DNA from: DATLAN01 sp035527455
GTDB taxonomy: Bacteria; Planctomycetota; Planctomycetia; Pirellulales; Thermoguttaceae
Assembly (NCBI GenBank): GCA_035527455.1
Contig: DATLAN010000032.1
Location: forward strand, 1-15,303
Direction: 5' to 3'
DNA: 15,303 nt
The translations under genes were made by a program, and so were the position numbers. Every line of letters begins with the position of its first letter. Position 1 is the first letter of the stretch. The notes beneath the pieces are model-generated. The model was given only the letters and a program-made list of their open reading frames with translations. It was not told where the DNA came from and did no database searches. Below are positions 6,511 to 13,651 of the stretch, piece after piece.

Positions 6511-8418
6511 ATGAAGAAGGAGCATTTTCGCATGAGCATGATGTGCAAGGCAGTCTGTATCTTGGCTGCGGCCGCGATGTCGGCCGCGCCGGCCGTCGTG
6601 GACGCCGCATCCCACCTCGGCCCCACGGCCGTAGCGGCCTCGCAAGACGGCAAGAGCCTGTTCGTTGCCAACACCGATGGGAAGCAAGTCGCCGTCGTCG
6701 ACGTGGCCAGCGGCAAGGTGAGCGGCTCGATCGCCATGCCGGCCGAGCCGACCGGCCTGGTGCTCAGCCCCGACGGAGCCACGCTCTACGTCACCTGTGC
6801 CGCCCCGAAGAGCACGGTCTGCATGGTGGACGTGAAGTCGAGAAAGATCACAGGCTCGATTCCCGCGGGCCACACGGCCACCGGCGCGGCGATCAGCCCC
6901 GACGGCAAGTTCCTCTACGTCTGCAATCGCTTCGACAACAACGTCTCGGTGATCGACCTGGCGGCCAAGAAAATCGCTTTGGTGCCGACGGTCCGCGAGC
7001 CGGTCGCCGCGGCGATTACGCCCGACGGCAAGTCGGTCTTCGTGATGAACCACCTCCCGATCGATCGGGCCGACGGATACGACGTGGCGACCGCGGTGAC
7101 CGTCATCGATACCGAAAACAAGAAGACCTCGAACATCCGCTTGCCCAACGGCAGTTCCAGCGGACGGGGCATCTGCGTCTCGCCCGACGGGAAGTACGCC
7201 TTCGCCACCCACATCCTGGCCCGATACCAGATGCCCACCACGCAACTCGAGCGCGGGTGGATGAACACCAACGCCCTGAGCATCATCGACGCCGAGAACC
7301 GCAAGCTGATCAACACGGTGCTCTTGGACGACGTCGATCTGGGCGCGGCCAATCCGTGGGGCGTGGCCTGCACGGCCGACGGCGCACGGATCTGCGTGAC
7401 CCACGCCGGCACCCACGAGCTGAGTATCATCGACGCGGTGGCCCTGATGGAGAAGCTGGCGGCGATTCCCGCCGACGCGGCCACGGACGACCGCGGCATC
7501 TACGCTTCCTCCACGGCCGCCGACGTACCCAACGACCTGGCCTTCCTGGTCGGAAACCGGCGGCGGATCCGGCTGCAAGGCGGCGGCCCTTGGGACCCCG
7601 TCGACGAATGGGGCGTCAACGGCCCGCGGGGATTGGCCGTCATCGGCTCGAAGGCCTACGTCGCCTGCTGTTTCAGCGACAACCTCGTGGCCGTCGATCT
7701 GGAACCGAAGCTCAGCAACTTCCTCCAACAGATCCCGCTGGGACCGAAGCCGGAGCTTACCGTCCAGCACAAAGGCGAGATCCTCTTCAACAGCGCCAGC
7801 ATCTGCTTCCAGCACTGGCAGTGTTGTGCCAGTTGTCACCCCGACGCCCGCGTCGACGCCTTGAACTGGGATCTGATGAACGACGGGCTGGGCAATCCCA
7901 AGAACGTCAAGAGCATGCTCCTGGCTCACCGGACGCCGCCGTCGATGTCCTCGGGCATTCGTGCCACGGCGGAGCTTGCCGTCCGATCGGGCATCGAGCA
8001 CATCCAGTTCGCCGTCCGGCCGGAAGAAGAGGCGGTGGCCATCGACGAGTATCTCAAGTCGCTCGAACCGGTGCCCAGCCCGTACCTGGAAGACGGCAAG
8101 CTCAGCGCGGCGGCCGAGCGCGGCAAGGCGATCTTCTTCGACAAGGAGGTGGGTTGTTCCAAGTGCCATCCCGAGCCGCTCTACACCGACATGTTGATTC
8201 ACGACGTGGCCAGCAAGGGCCTGTACGACCGCCGCGATACGTTCGACACGCCCACGTTGATCGAATGCTGGCGGACCGCCCCCTACATGCACGACGGACA
8301 GTACACCACGATGAAGGAACTGTTCATCAAGGGCAAGCACGGCAAGAAGGGCGGCAACATCGACAAGCTCAACGAGCAGCAAGTCGAGGACCTGGTCGAG
8401 TTCGTACTCTCGCTCTAA
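6511..8418 (+). CDS. Secreted YVTN-type beta-propeller fused to a di-haem cytochrome c (MauG/CCP-like) domain
   Basis: This 635-aa protein has a Sec-type signal (hydrophobic stretch about 13-32, ending AAPAVVDAAS), so it should act outside the cytoplasmic membrane. Residues about 35-400 are a beta-propeller of YVTN/lactonase type. Repeated SPDGK-LYV and V-VIDL blades occur at, for example, 86-95, 129-137, 170-178 and 224-230. The C-terminal part has two c-type haem sites, C439-A-S-C442-H443 and C549-S-K-C552-H553. It also has CWRTAPYMHDG at 586-596, which resembles the WRTAPYxHDG segment of the cytochrome c peroxidase/MauG family. Redox or peroxidase-like electron transfer is therefore likely, but the substrate is unknown. 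A later ATG at 6532, also behind an AAGGAG, is a possible start and would keep the signal. No partner cytochrome or dehydrogenase lies next to it. A palindromic repeat begins 25 bases after the stop. Confidence 0.9.
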   Translation: MKKEHFRMSMMCKAVCILAAAAMSAAPAVVDAASHLGPTAVAASQDGKSLFVANTDGKQVAVVDVASGKVSGSIAMPAEPTGLVLSPDGATLYVTCAAPKSTVCMVDVKSRKITGSIPAGHTATGAAISPDGKFLYVCNRFDNNVSVIDLAAKKIALVPTVREPVAAAITPDGKSVFVMNHLPIDRADGYDVATAVTVIDTENKKTSNIRLPNGSSSGRGICVSPDGKYAFATHILARYQMPTTQLERGWMNTNALSIIDAENRKLINTVLLDDVDLGAANPWGVACTADGARICVTHAGTHELSIIDAVALMEKLAAIPADAATDDRGIYASSTAADVPNDLAFLVGNRRRIRLQGGGPWDPVDEWGVNGPRGLAVIGSKAYVACCFSDNLVAVDLEPKLSNFLQQIPLGPKPELTVQHKGEILFNSASICFQHWQCCASCHPDARVDALNWDLMNDGLGNPKNVKSMLLAHRTPPSMSSGIRATAELAVRSGIEHIQFAVRPEEEAVAIDEYLKSLEPVPSPYLEDGKLSAAAERGKAIFFDKEVGCSKCHPEPLYTDMLIHDVASKGLYDRRDTFDTPTLIECWRTAPYMHDGQYTTMKELFIKGKHGKKGGNIDKLNEQQVEDLVEFVLSL

Positions 8419-8442
8419 GCGGGCCTGGGAAACGACTGCAAA

Positions 8443-8493
8443 GTAGCCGTCTCGCTCCGCGAGATGCAGCCTCGCCTCGCGAAGCGAGACGGC
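8443..8493. repeat. REP-like palindromic repeat, single copy
   Basis: It starts gtagccgtctcgctccgcga, one base different from the start of the 41-bp units at 13467, and closes with the inverted end agcgagacggc. The outer arms 8446-8456 and 8483-8493 pair perfectly over 11 bp. It lies 25 bases after the stop of the cytochrome gene, so it may act as a 3'-end stabiliser or a T-less terminator. Confidence 0.75.
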
Positions 8494-9220
8494 CGCTCCG
8501 ACTGTGCAAACACTCGTCACATTCATGCTTGGACAGCCCTCGAAACGGCCCACGCTCCTTTTCTTGGACGCACACTTCGCCGCTCCAACGAATCTCCGGC
8601 GGCGTTCGATTCGCCCTTTTTTTCCACTTTGGAGCGTCGCGCGACAACAATGGGCATCTCTCGAATCCGCGCGGGGCGGCGCAACCTGTTATCTCGCAGA
8701 CGGTTGCGTGAAACGGGCCGGCTGCCGCGAAGGCTCCCGGCGCGATTGTTTTCCGCCCCACGCCTGCGCGGTTGCGGACGGCCGCCGGTCGTATTAATGC
8801 GCAAGTCGTTCTCTGCACAGAACTTGCATCGCTCGAAGGCCCATTGACAAACGGGCGTCGATCGGTTCGATTGGGCCTTTGTTTCCTCGACGCAAGACGT
8901 TACACCAAAGCACCTTACGGTATTGTTTTCCACTTTTTCGAGATTTCGCTTTTCCAAAGAAAACAATTCGAACACCTCCTCGCCGCCCGACCGAATGAAG
9001 AGGTGCAGGCTGGGTCGAGCGGGCTGTTAAGACGCCGTTGCCCGGAGGAATCGGCGATCCCACGGGCAAGTCTTCGGAAGGCCGTTGTGCCGAATTATCA
9101 AAGAGCCCGCCCGCACGCAAGGCGGATAGACACATGGTTATGTGTACACCATCGCCGACCAAAAATCCACGCCGCATTTTGGGCCACCTGCCGACGCTTC
9201 CCCTTGCCGAACAGTGCGAA

Positions 9221-9268
9221 TGGGCCGGGTGGCCCCGGGTGATTGCTCACCCGGGGCCACCCGGCCCA
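9221..9268. repeat. Perfect 22-bp hairpin
   Basis: Arms 9221-9242 and 9247-9268 are exact reverse complements around a 4-base loop (ttgc). The stem is very GC-rich, with ggccccgggtga in one arm. There is no T-run after it. Perfect pairing over 44 bases argues for recent copying or selection, so a REP-like mobile palindrome is a better guess than an ordinary terminator. Confidence 0.85.
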
Positions 9269-9331
9269 CTCACTCACTTCGTCAAGCCAAGTCCTGCGCG
9301 AAACTCGGTCAACAGTGCCATTCGTGCCTGT

Positions 9332-9375
9332 CCCCTTTTTCGACGGCTTTCCGAGTGGACCGCCCGAAAAAGGGG
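9332..9375. repeat. Inverted repeat with cccctttttcg arms
   Basis: Arms 9332-9342 and 9365-9375 are perfect 11-bp reverse complements with a 22-base loop. The left arm follows gtgcctgt. From memory, gtgcctgtccccttttt-type sequences recur in genomes of planctomycetes and other environmental bacteria near REP-like elements, but I cannot confirm it here. It sits about 90 bases before the next gene. Confidence 0.55.
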
Positions 9376-9451
9376 GCGGCCAATCCCGTCTAGGTCCACG
9401 GCCCTGTTTCCGTTAGAATCACCGCGTTTCCGGCGATACGCACCCCTCTAT

Positions 9452-9456
9452 GGAGG
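9452..9456 (+). promoter_or_regulatory. Ribosome binding site deciding the 9465 start
   Basis: GGAGG lies eight bases before the ATG at 9465. It overlaps an upstream in-frame ATG at 9450 that has no ribosome site of its own. Confidence 0.55.
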
Positions 9457-9464
9457 CTATTTCC

Positions 9465-12400
9465 ATGGTCGGTTCTTCTCTGCTGGCACTGTTGTTGGCC
9501 GCGCAGATTCCCCCGCCCGGCCCGGCGGGGTTTCCTCGCCCGACGGACGCGCGGCCTTTGGCGACGACCAACACGCCGGCCGATCCGATGGTCTCCGACG
9601 TGATGCGCGGCGACGCCCGGCTGGCCGACGTCTGTTTCGCCGATCCGCGGCACGGTTGGGCGGTGGGCGATCGGGGCGTCATCTGGCACACCGACGACGG
9701 CGGGACGAACTGGCACCTGCAACACTCCGGCGTCTCGTGCCCCTTGGAGTCGGTCTGGTTCATCGACGAGCAGACCGGTTGGGCGGCCGGCGGATACTCG
9801 CATCCCTATACTCGCACCAGTTCGGCCGTGTTGCTCTCGACCCGCGACGGCGGACGCCAATGGCAGCACAACGCCCACCTGCCGCTGCCGGCGCTGAAGC
9901 AGGTCCGGTTCTTCAACGACAAGCACGGCTGGGCGATCGGCAACGCCTCGGCCATGTTTCCCTCGGGCGTGTTCGTCACCGACAACGGCGGCCAGAGTTG
10001 GATGCCGCTCTCCGGCGGAAGCACGACCCATTGGCTGGGCGGCGATTTCCTCGACCCGCACACCGGCACGCTCGCCGGGCGTCAGGGCACGGTCGCCATG
10101 GTACAGCGCGGCGGGATCGAACCGGCACGCGCGGGCAGCTTCGGACTGCGGAACTTGCGACGTATGAAGCTGGTGGCTCCGGTTTACGGGTGGCTGATCG
10201 GCGACGCCGGGCTGGTGATGATGACCGACGACTTGGGTTCCACCTGGCAAATGCCGCCGGGGCCGCTGCCGGTGGACGTTGCCCGGCAGTTCGACTTCGC
10301 CGCGTTGGCCGTCCGCGGACCGAAGTGCTGGATCGCCGGCACACCGGGCACCCGCGTGTTCCACTCGCCCGACGCCGGCCGCTCGTGGACGGCCTTCGCC
10401 ACCGGAACGTGTCTGCCGATCGGCGCGCTGTCGTTCGCCGACGACCAACACGGGTGGGCCGTCGGGGCGTTGGGAACCATCCTGGCCACCGAGGACGGCG
10501 GGCGAACCTGGCGAAGGCAGCGGGCCGGCGGCACCCGGGCGGCACTGCTCGGGTTATTCGCCTCCGGGGGCGACGTGCCGCTGGAACTGTTCGCCCGGCT
10601 GTCGGGAAACGACGGATACCTCGGCGTGGTCGAGGTGCTCAACCGACGGGACGTGGAAGTGAAGCTCCGCGATGAGAGCCATCCGGACGATCGCCTCCAC
10701 GAGGCACTCGTCGCCGTGGGAGCCAGCGATGCGCAAGCGGCCTGGAAGTTCCCCCTGCGGCAGGCCGGGCTGGAACTGGCCGCCGATCGAATCATCGCCG
10801 CTTGGGACCAGGCCAACGACGGCCGTGGAATGGAAGAACTGCAGGCCCATCTCGTCAAGTCGATTCGGCTTTGGCGCCCGGAAGTGATCGTCACCCACGA
10901 CGCCAGTCCCACGGGCAAGGATCCGCTGGCTCACTTGATCCATCGGCTGGTGCTTCAGGCGGTGGAAGAGGCGGCCGACGAGACCTGCTTTCCGCAGCAA
11001 ATCACCCTGGCGGGGCTGGAACCGTGGAAGGTGAAGAAGGCGTACGGCGCGTTGCCGCCGCCTTCCCGCGGCCCGACCGAGTTGTCCACCGCCCAACTGG
11101 CCACCCGGCTGGGTCGTTCGCTGGCCGACGTGGCCGCTGCGCCGCGGGGCCTGTTGGAGGACCGCTACACCGCGGCTCCGCAGATGCTCGGCTTCCGCCT
11201 GCTGGTACAGCACCTGCCGCAAGAACCGGATCGGGACGATTTTTTCACGGGCGTGGTGTTGTATCCCGGTGGAGACGCCCGACGCGAGTTGATCGAACCG
11301 GCGCTGGAGAGCCTCGATCAGTTGCGCCGCACGGCTTTGCGCGGGCGCAACGTGCAGGCGATCGTCGAGCAGGCCGGGAACGACTCGCCCAGCGCCGACC
11401 GCCTGCTGGCCCAAGCCGGCGAGTTGACCCGGGAATTGGAGGGCGACACGGCAGGCCGCGTCCTCTATCACCTGGCCGAGCAATACTGCCGCAACGGCCG
11501 CTGGGCCATGGCGGCCCAAACGTTCGAGATGTTGGCCGAGCGTTATCCGGATCATCCGACGGCGCCGGCGGCCTTGCTCTGGCTGGTGCAATACTACGCC
11601 GGGGGCGAGACGGCGTGGCGGGTGGAAGGTTTTCAGCGGTACGCCGGCGGCCAGGCGGCATGGCGAATGGAAGACGGTCAGCGGTACGCCGTCCGCCAGG
11701 CCTCCGCGCTGGCGATCGATCCCTTGCAGCAGGAGAATCGTTTCCAACGGGCGGCACAGTTCGCCCGGCAGATCGAGCGGACCCGGCCGGCGCTGTTCGC
11801 CGAGCCGGCTTTGCGGTTCCCCTTGGCGGTGGCCCATCGCAATCAGGGTTTCCCCCAGCAGGCCGAGAGCTACTACATGGCGCGATCTCGCGGCAGCCGG
11901 CAGGACGCGTGGTGGGCCTGCGCCCAGGGCGAACAGTGGCTGGCCGAGCCGAAGGGCCTGCCGCCGAAGCCGATACTCCAGTGCGCAGCGGCCGCGTCGA
12001 AACCGCGACTGGACGGGCGGCTGGACGACGCCGTGTGGCAACGGGCCAAGCCGGCCGCGTTGCAAAGCGCACTGGGCGACGACGGTCAGTGGCCCGGCGA
12101 GGTGATGTTGGCCTACGATCAGGAGTTCTTGTACCTGGCCGTTCGATGCCGCTGTGCGCCCGAGGCGAAGTACGAAGCGACGCCCGGCCCCCGGCCGCGC
12201 GATCCGGATCTCTCCGGGCACGATCGGGTGGACGTGTTTCTCGACCTGGATCGCGACTTCGCCACGTACTATCGGCTGACGATCGACCATCGCGGTTGGG
12301 TCGCCGAGGGTTGCTGGGGCGACACGAGTTGGAACCCCACCTGGTTCGTGGCCGCCGCGGCCGGCGACGGCGAGTGGACCGCCGAAGCGGCCATCCCGCT

Positions 12401-12551
12401 CGATCAACTCACCGGCCGCTTCCCCCACTCCCGGTCCGTTTGGGCGGCGGGCATCCAGCGGACCGTCCCGGGCGTGGGGTTCCAGTCCTGGACCCAAGTG
12501 GCCGGAACCGAAGTCGTGCCGGAAGGGTTCGGGTACCTGGTTTTCGATTGA
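9465..12551 (+). CDS. Large secreted protein: YCF48-like propeller, degenerate PIG-L-like domain, TPR-like helices, CBM9-like domain
   Basis: This is a 1028-aa multidomain protein of unknown function. A short hydrophobic N-terminus (MVGSSLLALLLAAQ) suggests export. Residues about 50-352 hold YCF48/BNR-like blades with recurrent HGWAVG and T-DGG--W motifs (for example 63-83, 153-179, 329-349). Residues about 360-535 resemble a PIG-L (LmbE-type) deacetylase: GNDGYLGVVEVLNRRDVE, RPEVIVTHD at 471-479 and GLEPWKVKKAYG at 517-528. The zinc-binding HPDD and HxDH motifs are not recognisable in their usual places, so this part is probably not catalytic. Residues about 660-830 are TPR-like helices (AEQYCRNGRWAMAAQTFEML) and include a 15-residue tandem duplication. 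Residues about 845-1028 start with PRLDGRLDDAVWQRA, typical of CBM9-like carbohydrate-binding domains. Only an upstream hexamer TAGAAT (about 9413) hints at a promoter. The long reading frame is certain; the PIG-L and TPR parts are the weaker calls. Confidence 0.9.
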   Translation: MVGSSLLALLLAAQIPPPGPAGFPRPTDARPLATTNTPADPMVSDVMRGDARLADVCFADPRHGWAVGDRGVIWHTDDGGTNWHLQHSGVSCPLESVWFIDEQTGWAAGGYSHPYTRTSSAVLLSTRDGGRQWQHNAHLPLPALKQVRFFNDKHGWAIGNASAMFPSGVFVTDNGGQSWMPLSGGSTTHWLGGDFLDPHTGTLAGRQGTVAMVQRGGIEPARAGSFGLRNLRRMKLVAPVYGWLIGDAGLVMMTDDLGSTWQMPPGPLPVDVARQFDFAALAVRGPKCWIAGTPGTRVFHSPDAGRSWTAFATGTCLPIGALSFADDQHGWAVGALGTILATEDGGRTWRRQRAGGTRAALLGLFASGGDVPLELFARLSGNDGYLGVVEVLNRRDVEVKLRDESHPDDRLHEALVAVGASDAQAAWKFPLRQAGLELAADRIIAAWDQANDGRGMEELQAHLVKSIRLWRPEVIVTHDASPTGKDPLAHLIHRLVLQAVEEAADETCFPQQITLAGLEPWKVKKAYGALPPPSRGPTELSTAQLATRLGRSLADVAAAPRGLLEDRYTAAPQMLGFRLLVQHLPQEPDRDDFFTGVVLYPGGDARRELIEPALESLDQLRRTALRGRNVQAIVEQAGNDSPSADRLLAQAGELTRELEGDTAGRVLYHLAEQYCRNGRWAMAAQTFEMLAERYPDHPTAPAALLWLVQYYAGGETAWRVEGFQRYAGGQAAWRMEDGQRYAVRQASALAIDPLQQENRFQRAAQFARQIERTRPALFAEPALRFPLAVAHRNQGFPQQAESYYMARSRGSRQDAWWACAQGEQWLAEPKGLPPKPILQCAAAASKPRLDGRLDDAVWQRAKPAALQSALGDDGQWPGEVMLAYDQEFLYLAVRCRCAPEAKYEATPGPRPRDPDLSGHDRVDVFLDLDRDFATYYRLTIDHRGWVAEGCWGDTSWNPTWFVAAAAGDGEWTAEAAIPLDQLTGRFPHSRSVWAAGIQRTVPGVGFQSWTQVAGTEVVPEGFGYLVFD
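11595..11684 (+). repeat. Two 45-bp in-frame tandem repeats inside the large secreted protein
   Basis: Units 11595-11639 and 11640-11684 encode YAGGETAWRVEGFQR and YAGGQAAWRMEDGQR. A partial third unit (YAVRQ) follows. The reading frame is kept. The duplication lies between TPR-like helices and may be a linker expansion. Confidence 0.8.
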
Positions 12552-12575
12552 CGGGGCGTGGTTTGGCCGATTTCC

Positions 12576-12600
12576 CACGCCCTTCGTTCCTCAGGGCGTG
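12576..12600 (+). terminator. Terminator-like hairpin without T-run
   Basis: Arms cacgccct (12576-12583) and agggcgtg (12593-12600) form an 8-bp stem with a 9-base loop, 25 bases after the stop of the large secreted protein. No T-run follows, so intrinsic termination is uncertain. Confidence 0.3.
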
Positions 12601-12606
12601 CCACCC

Positions 12607-12636
12607 TTGACAATTGCGGATGCTCTGAGAGAGAAT
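12607..12636 (+). promoter_or_regulatory. Candidate promoter for the small lipoprotein gene
   Basis: A perfect TTGACA (12607-12612) is followed after 18 bases by GAGAAT (12631-12636), which matches four of six -10 positions. It lies about 56 bases before the ATG at 12692. Confidence 0.4.
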
Positions 12637-12691
12637 AGGCTGTTTGCGACGTTTTCGCCGAATCGGCCCGTGCAGGAAATCGAGTATCTTG

Positions 12692-13465
12692 ATGAGCAAG
12701 TATCCGTCGAATCGCCCGTTGGCCGCCGCGGCCCTGCTGTTGGGGGTCTGTCTGGGATGTGGAACCGGGGAGTATGAAACGCGGTTGGACGAAACGGTGG
12801 AACGGATTCAGAAGGAATCAGACTTCGGGGACGACATTTGCTACGAGCCGCAGAAGCTGGCGGAAACGGCCGTCTGGTTCCAGGTGCCCAAGAACTTCGC
12901 CGAGACCTCGTTGCAGGAGGCGTCGATCAAAGAACTGAGCCGCGTGCAGCTACCGGAGAACCTCAACAGCAGCATTCCCGGGCTGCAATGGACGTACGAA
13001 GGATGGTTTTCCTACGATGCGGAGGAAGGGCCCGACTCCGGGAAGAATCCGAAAACGGCCTATTACTGCTACCTGTCGGCCACCGATCTGTTGACAAGCA
13101 CGACCAAGGACCCCATGCGTACCGTGCGGAACAACTTGGACCGAGCGGGATCTTCCGAAAAGTCCGCGAAAATCGTTTCCTGCAAAACGCCCGAGGGCCG
13201 TTCCGTCACGTGGACAATGACTGAGTACATCATCCAGGATCCGCTGCAGGACTTCTACCACATCGATGAGGAAGGCAACGGGCAGTTCACGCCGATGGGA
13301 GGCACGTTGATCTTTTACGGTCGCACGGACGAAGAGAGAAACCTGGCGATCATCGTCGGCTTTCGCGTGCCCACGAAGATCTGGGAACTCAAGGGCTTTT
13401 CGCTGAAGGAACGCGTTGCGTTGGTGCCCGGCAGCATCAAGATCGATGAGCCGGCCGAAGATTAG
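12692..13465 (+). CDS. Hypothetical lipoprotein
   Basis: This 257-aa protein is not recognised. The N-terminus has a positive start (MSKYPSNR), a hydrophobic core (10-22) and a lipobox-like CLGC with C23 as the likely lipidated residue, so it is probably anchored in a membrane. The mature part is acidic and mixed alpha/beta, with no repeats or known catalytic motif. The segment at about 75-145 (GLQWTYEGWFSYDAEEG through YYCYLSATDL) is Tyr/Trp-rich. I prefer the ATG at 12692 over the frame opening at 12644 because it puts the signal peptide at the start, though the ribosome site (gag, 8 bases upstream) is weak. The gene converges on the SHD1 lipoprotein, with a repeat array starting two bases after its stop. 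Confidence 0.78.
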   Translation: MSKYPSNRPLAAAALLLGVCLGCGTGEYETRLDETVERIQKESDFGDDICYEPQKLAETAVWFQVPKNFAETSLQEASIKELSRVQLPENLNSSIPGLQWTYEGWFSYDAEEGPDSGKNPKTAYYCYLSATDLLTSTTKDPMRTVRNNLDRAGSSEKSAKIVSCKTPEGRSVTWTMTEYIIQDPLQDFYHIDEEGNGQFTPMGGTLIFYGRTDEERNLAIIVGFRVPTKIWELKGFSLKERVALVPGSIKIDEPAED

Positions 13466-13466
13466 A

Positions 13467-13643
13467 GTAGCCATCTCGCTCCGCGAGATGGAGCCACGTC
13501 TCGCGAAGTAGCCATCTCGCTCCGCGAGATGGAGCCACGTCTCGCAAAGTAGCCATCTCGCTCCGCGAGATGGAGCCACGTCTCGCAAAGTAGCCATCTC
13601 GCTCCGCGAGATGGAGCCACGTCTCGCGGAGCGAGACGGCTAC
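13467..13643. repeat. Array of four 41-bp REP-like palindromic units plus a closing inverted half-unit
   Basis: Units start at 13467, 13508, 13549 and 13590 and are nearly identical. The spots that differ are the bases after ctcgc (gaa versus aaa) and the end of the last unit. Each unit holds a perfect 8-bp hairpin, ccatctcg/cgagatgg with loop ctccg (13471-13491 in the first). The array closes with ggagcgagacggctac (13628-13643), an inverted copy of the unit start, so the whole block is framed by inverted ends. It fills the gap between two convergent genes, ending 8 bases before the stop codon at 13652. It may serve both transcripts as a 3'-end structure. Confidence 0.92.
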
Positions 13644-13651
13644 AATGACGA

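Larger units (their letters stand above)
8419..9464. other. Gene-poor kilobase with several inverted repeats
   Basis: I find no convincing gene. Open frames on both strands are Arg/Pro-rich, lack ribosome sites and recognisable domains, and look like GC-driven shadows. Palindromes at 8443-8493, 9221-9268 and 9332-9375 are listed separately. Weaker structures include 8-bp arms at 8581-8588 and 8629-8636 around a T-run (8617-8623). Others are aaggccca/tgggcctt arms at 8836-8843 and 8872-8879, 9-bp arms at 8922-8930 and 8959-8967, and a 6-bp hairpin at 9130-9145. A TTGACA at 8844 lies inside one loop and lacks a good -10. An unrecognised small RNA cannot be excluded. Confidence 0.5.

Noticed and set aside
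6304..8553. 749-residue open frame on the minus strand
   Set aside because: It is antisense to the propeller-cytochrome gene, rich in Gly/Val/Arg/His, has no domain, and starts in the palindromic-repeat region.
8844..8871. TTGACA-N16-TTCGAT as a promoter
   Set aside because: The -10 is poor and the site lies within the loop of an inverted repeat, with no gene positioned downstream.
8523..8975. 150-residue minus-strand open frame in the long gap
   Set aside because: It is Arg-rich with no ribosome site, no domain and no signal peptide. It is probably non-coding.
10554..12578. 674-residue open frame on the minus strand
   Set aside because: It is antisense to the large secreted protein and shows only GC-rich shadow composition.
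13467..13643. Possible CRISPR array
   Set aside because: The units are contiguous 41-bp copies with no unique spacers, and no cas genes are in the window.
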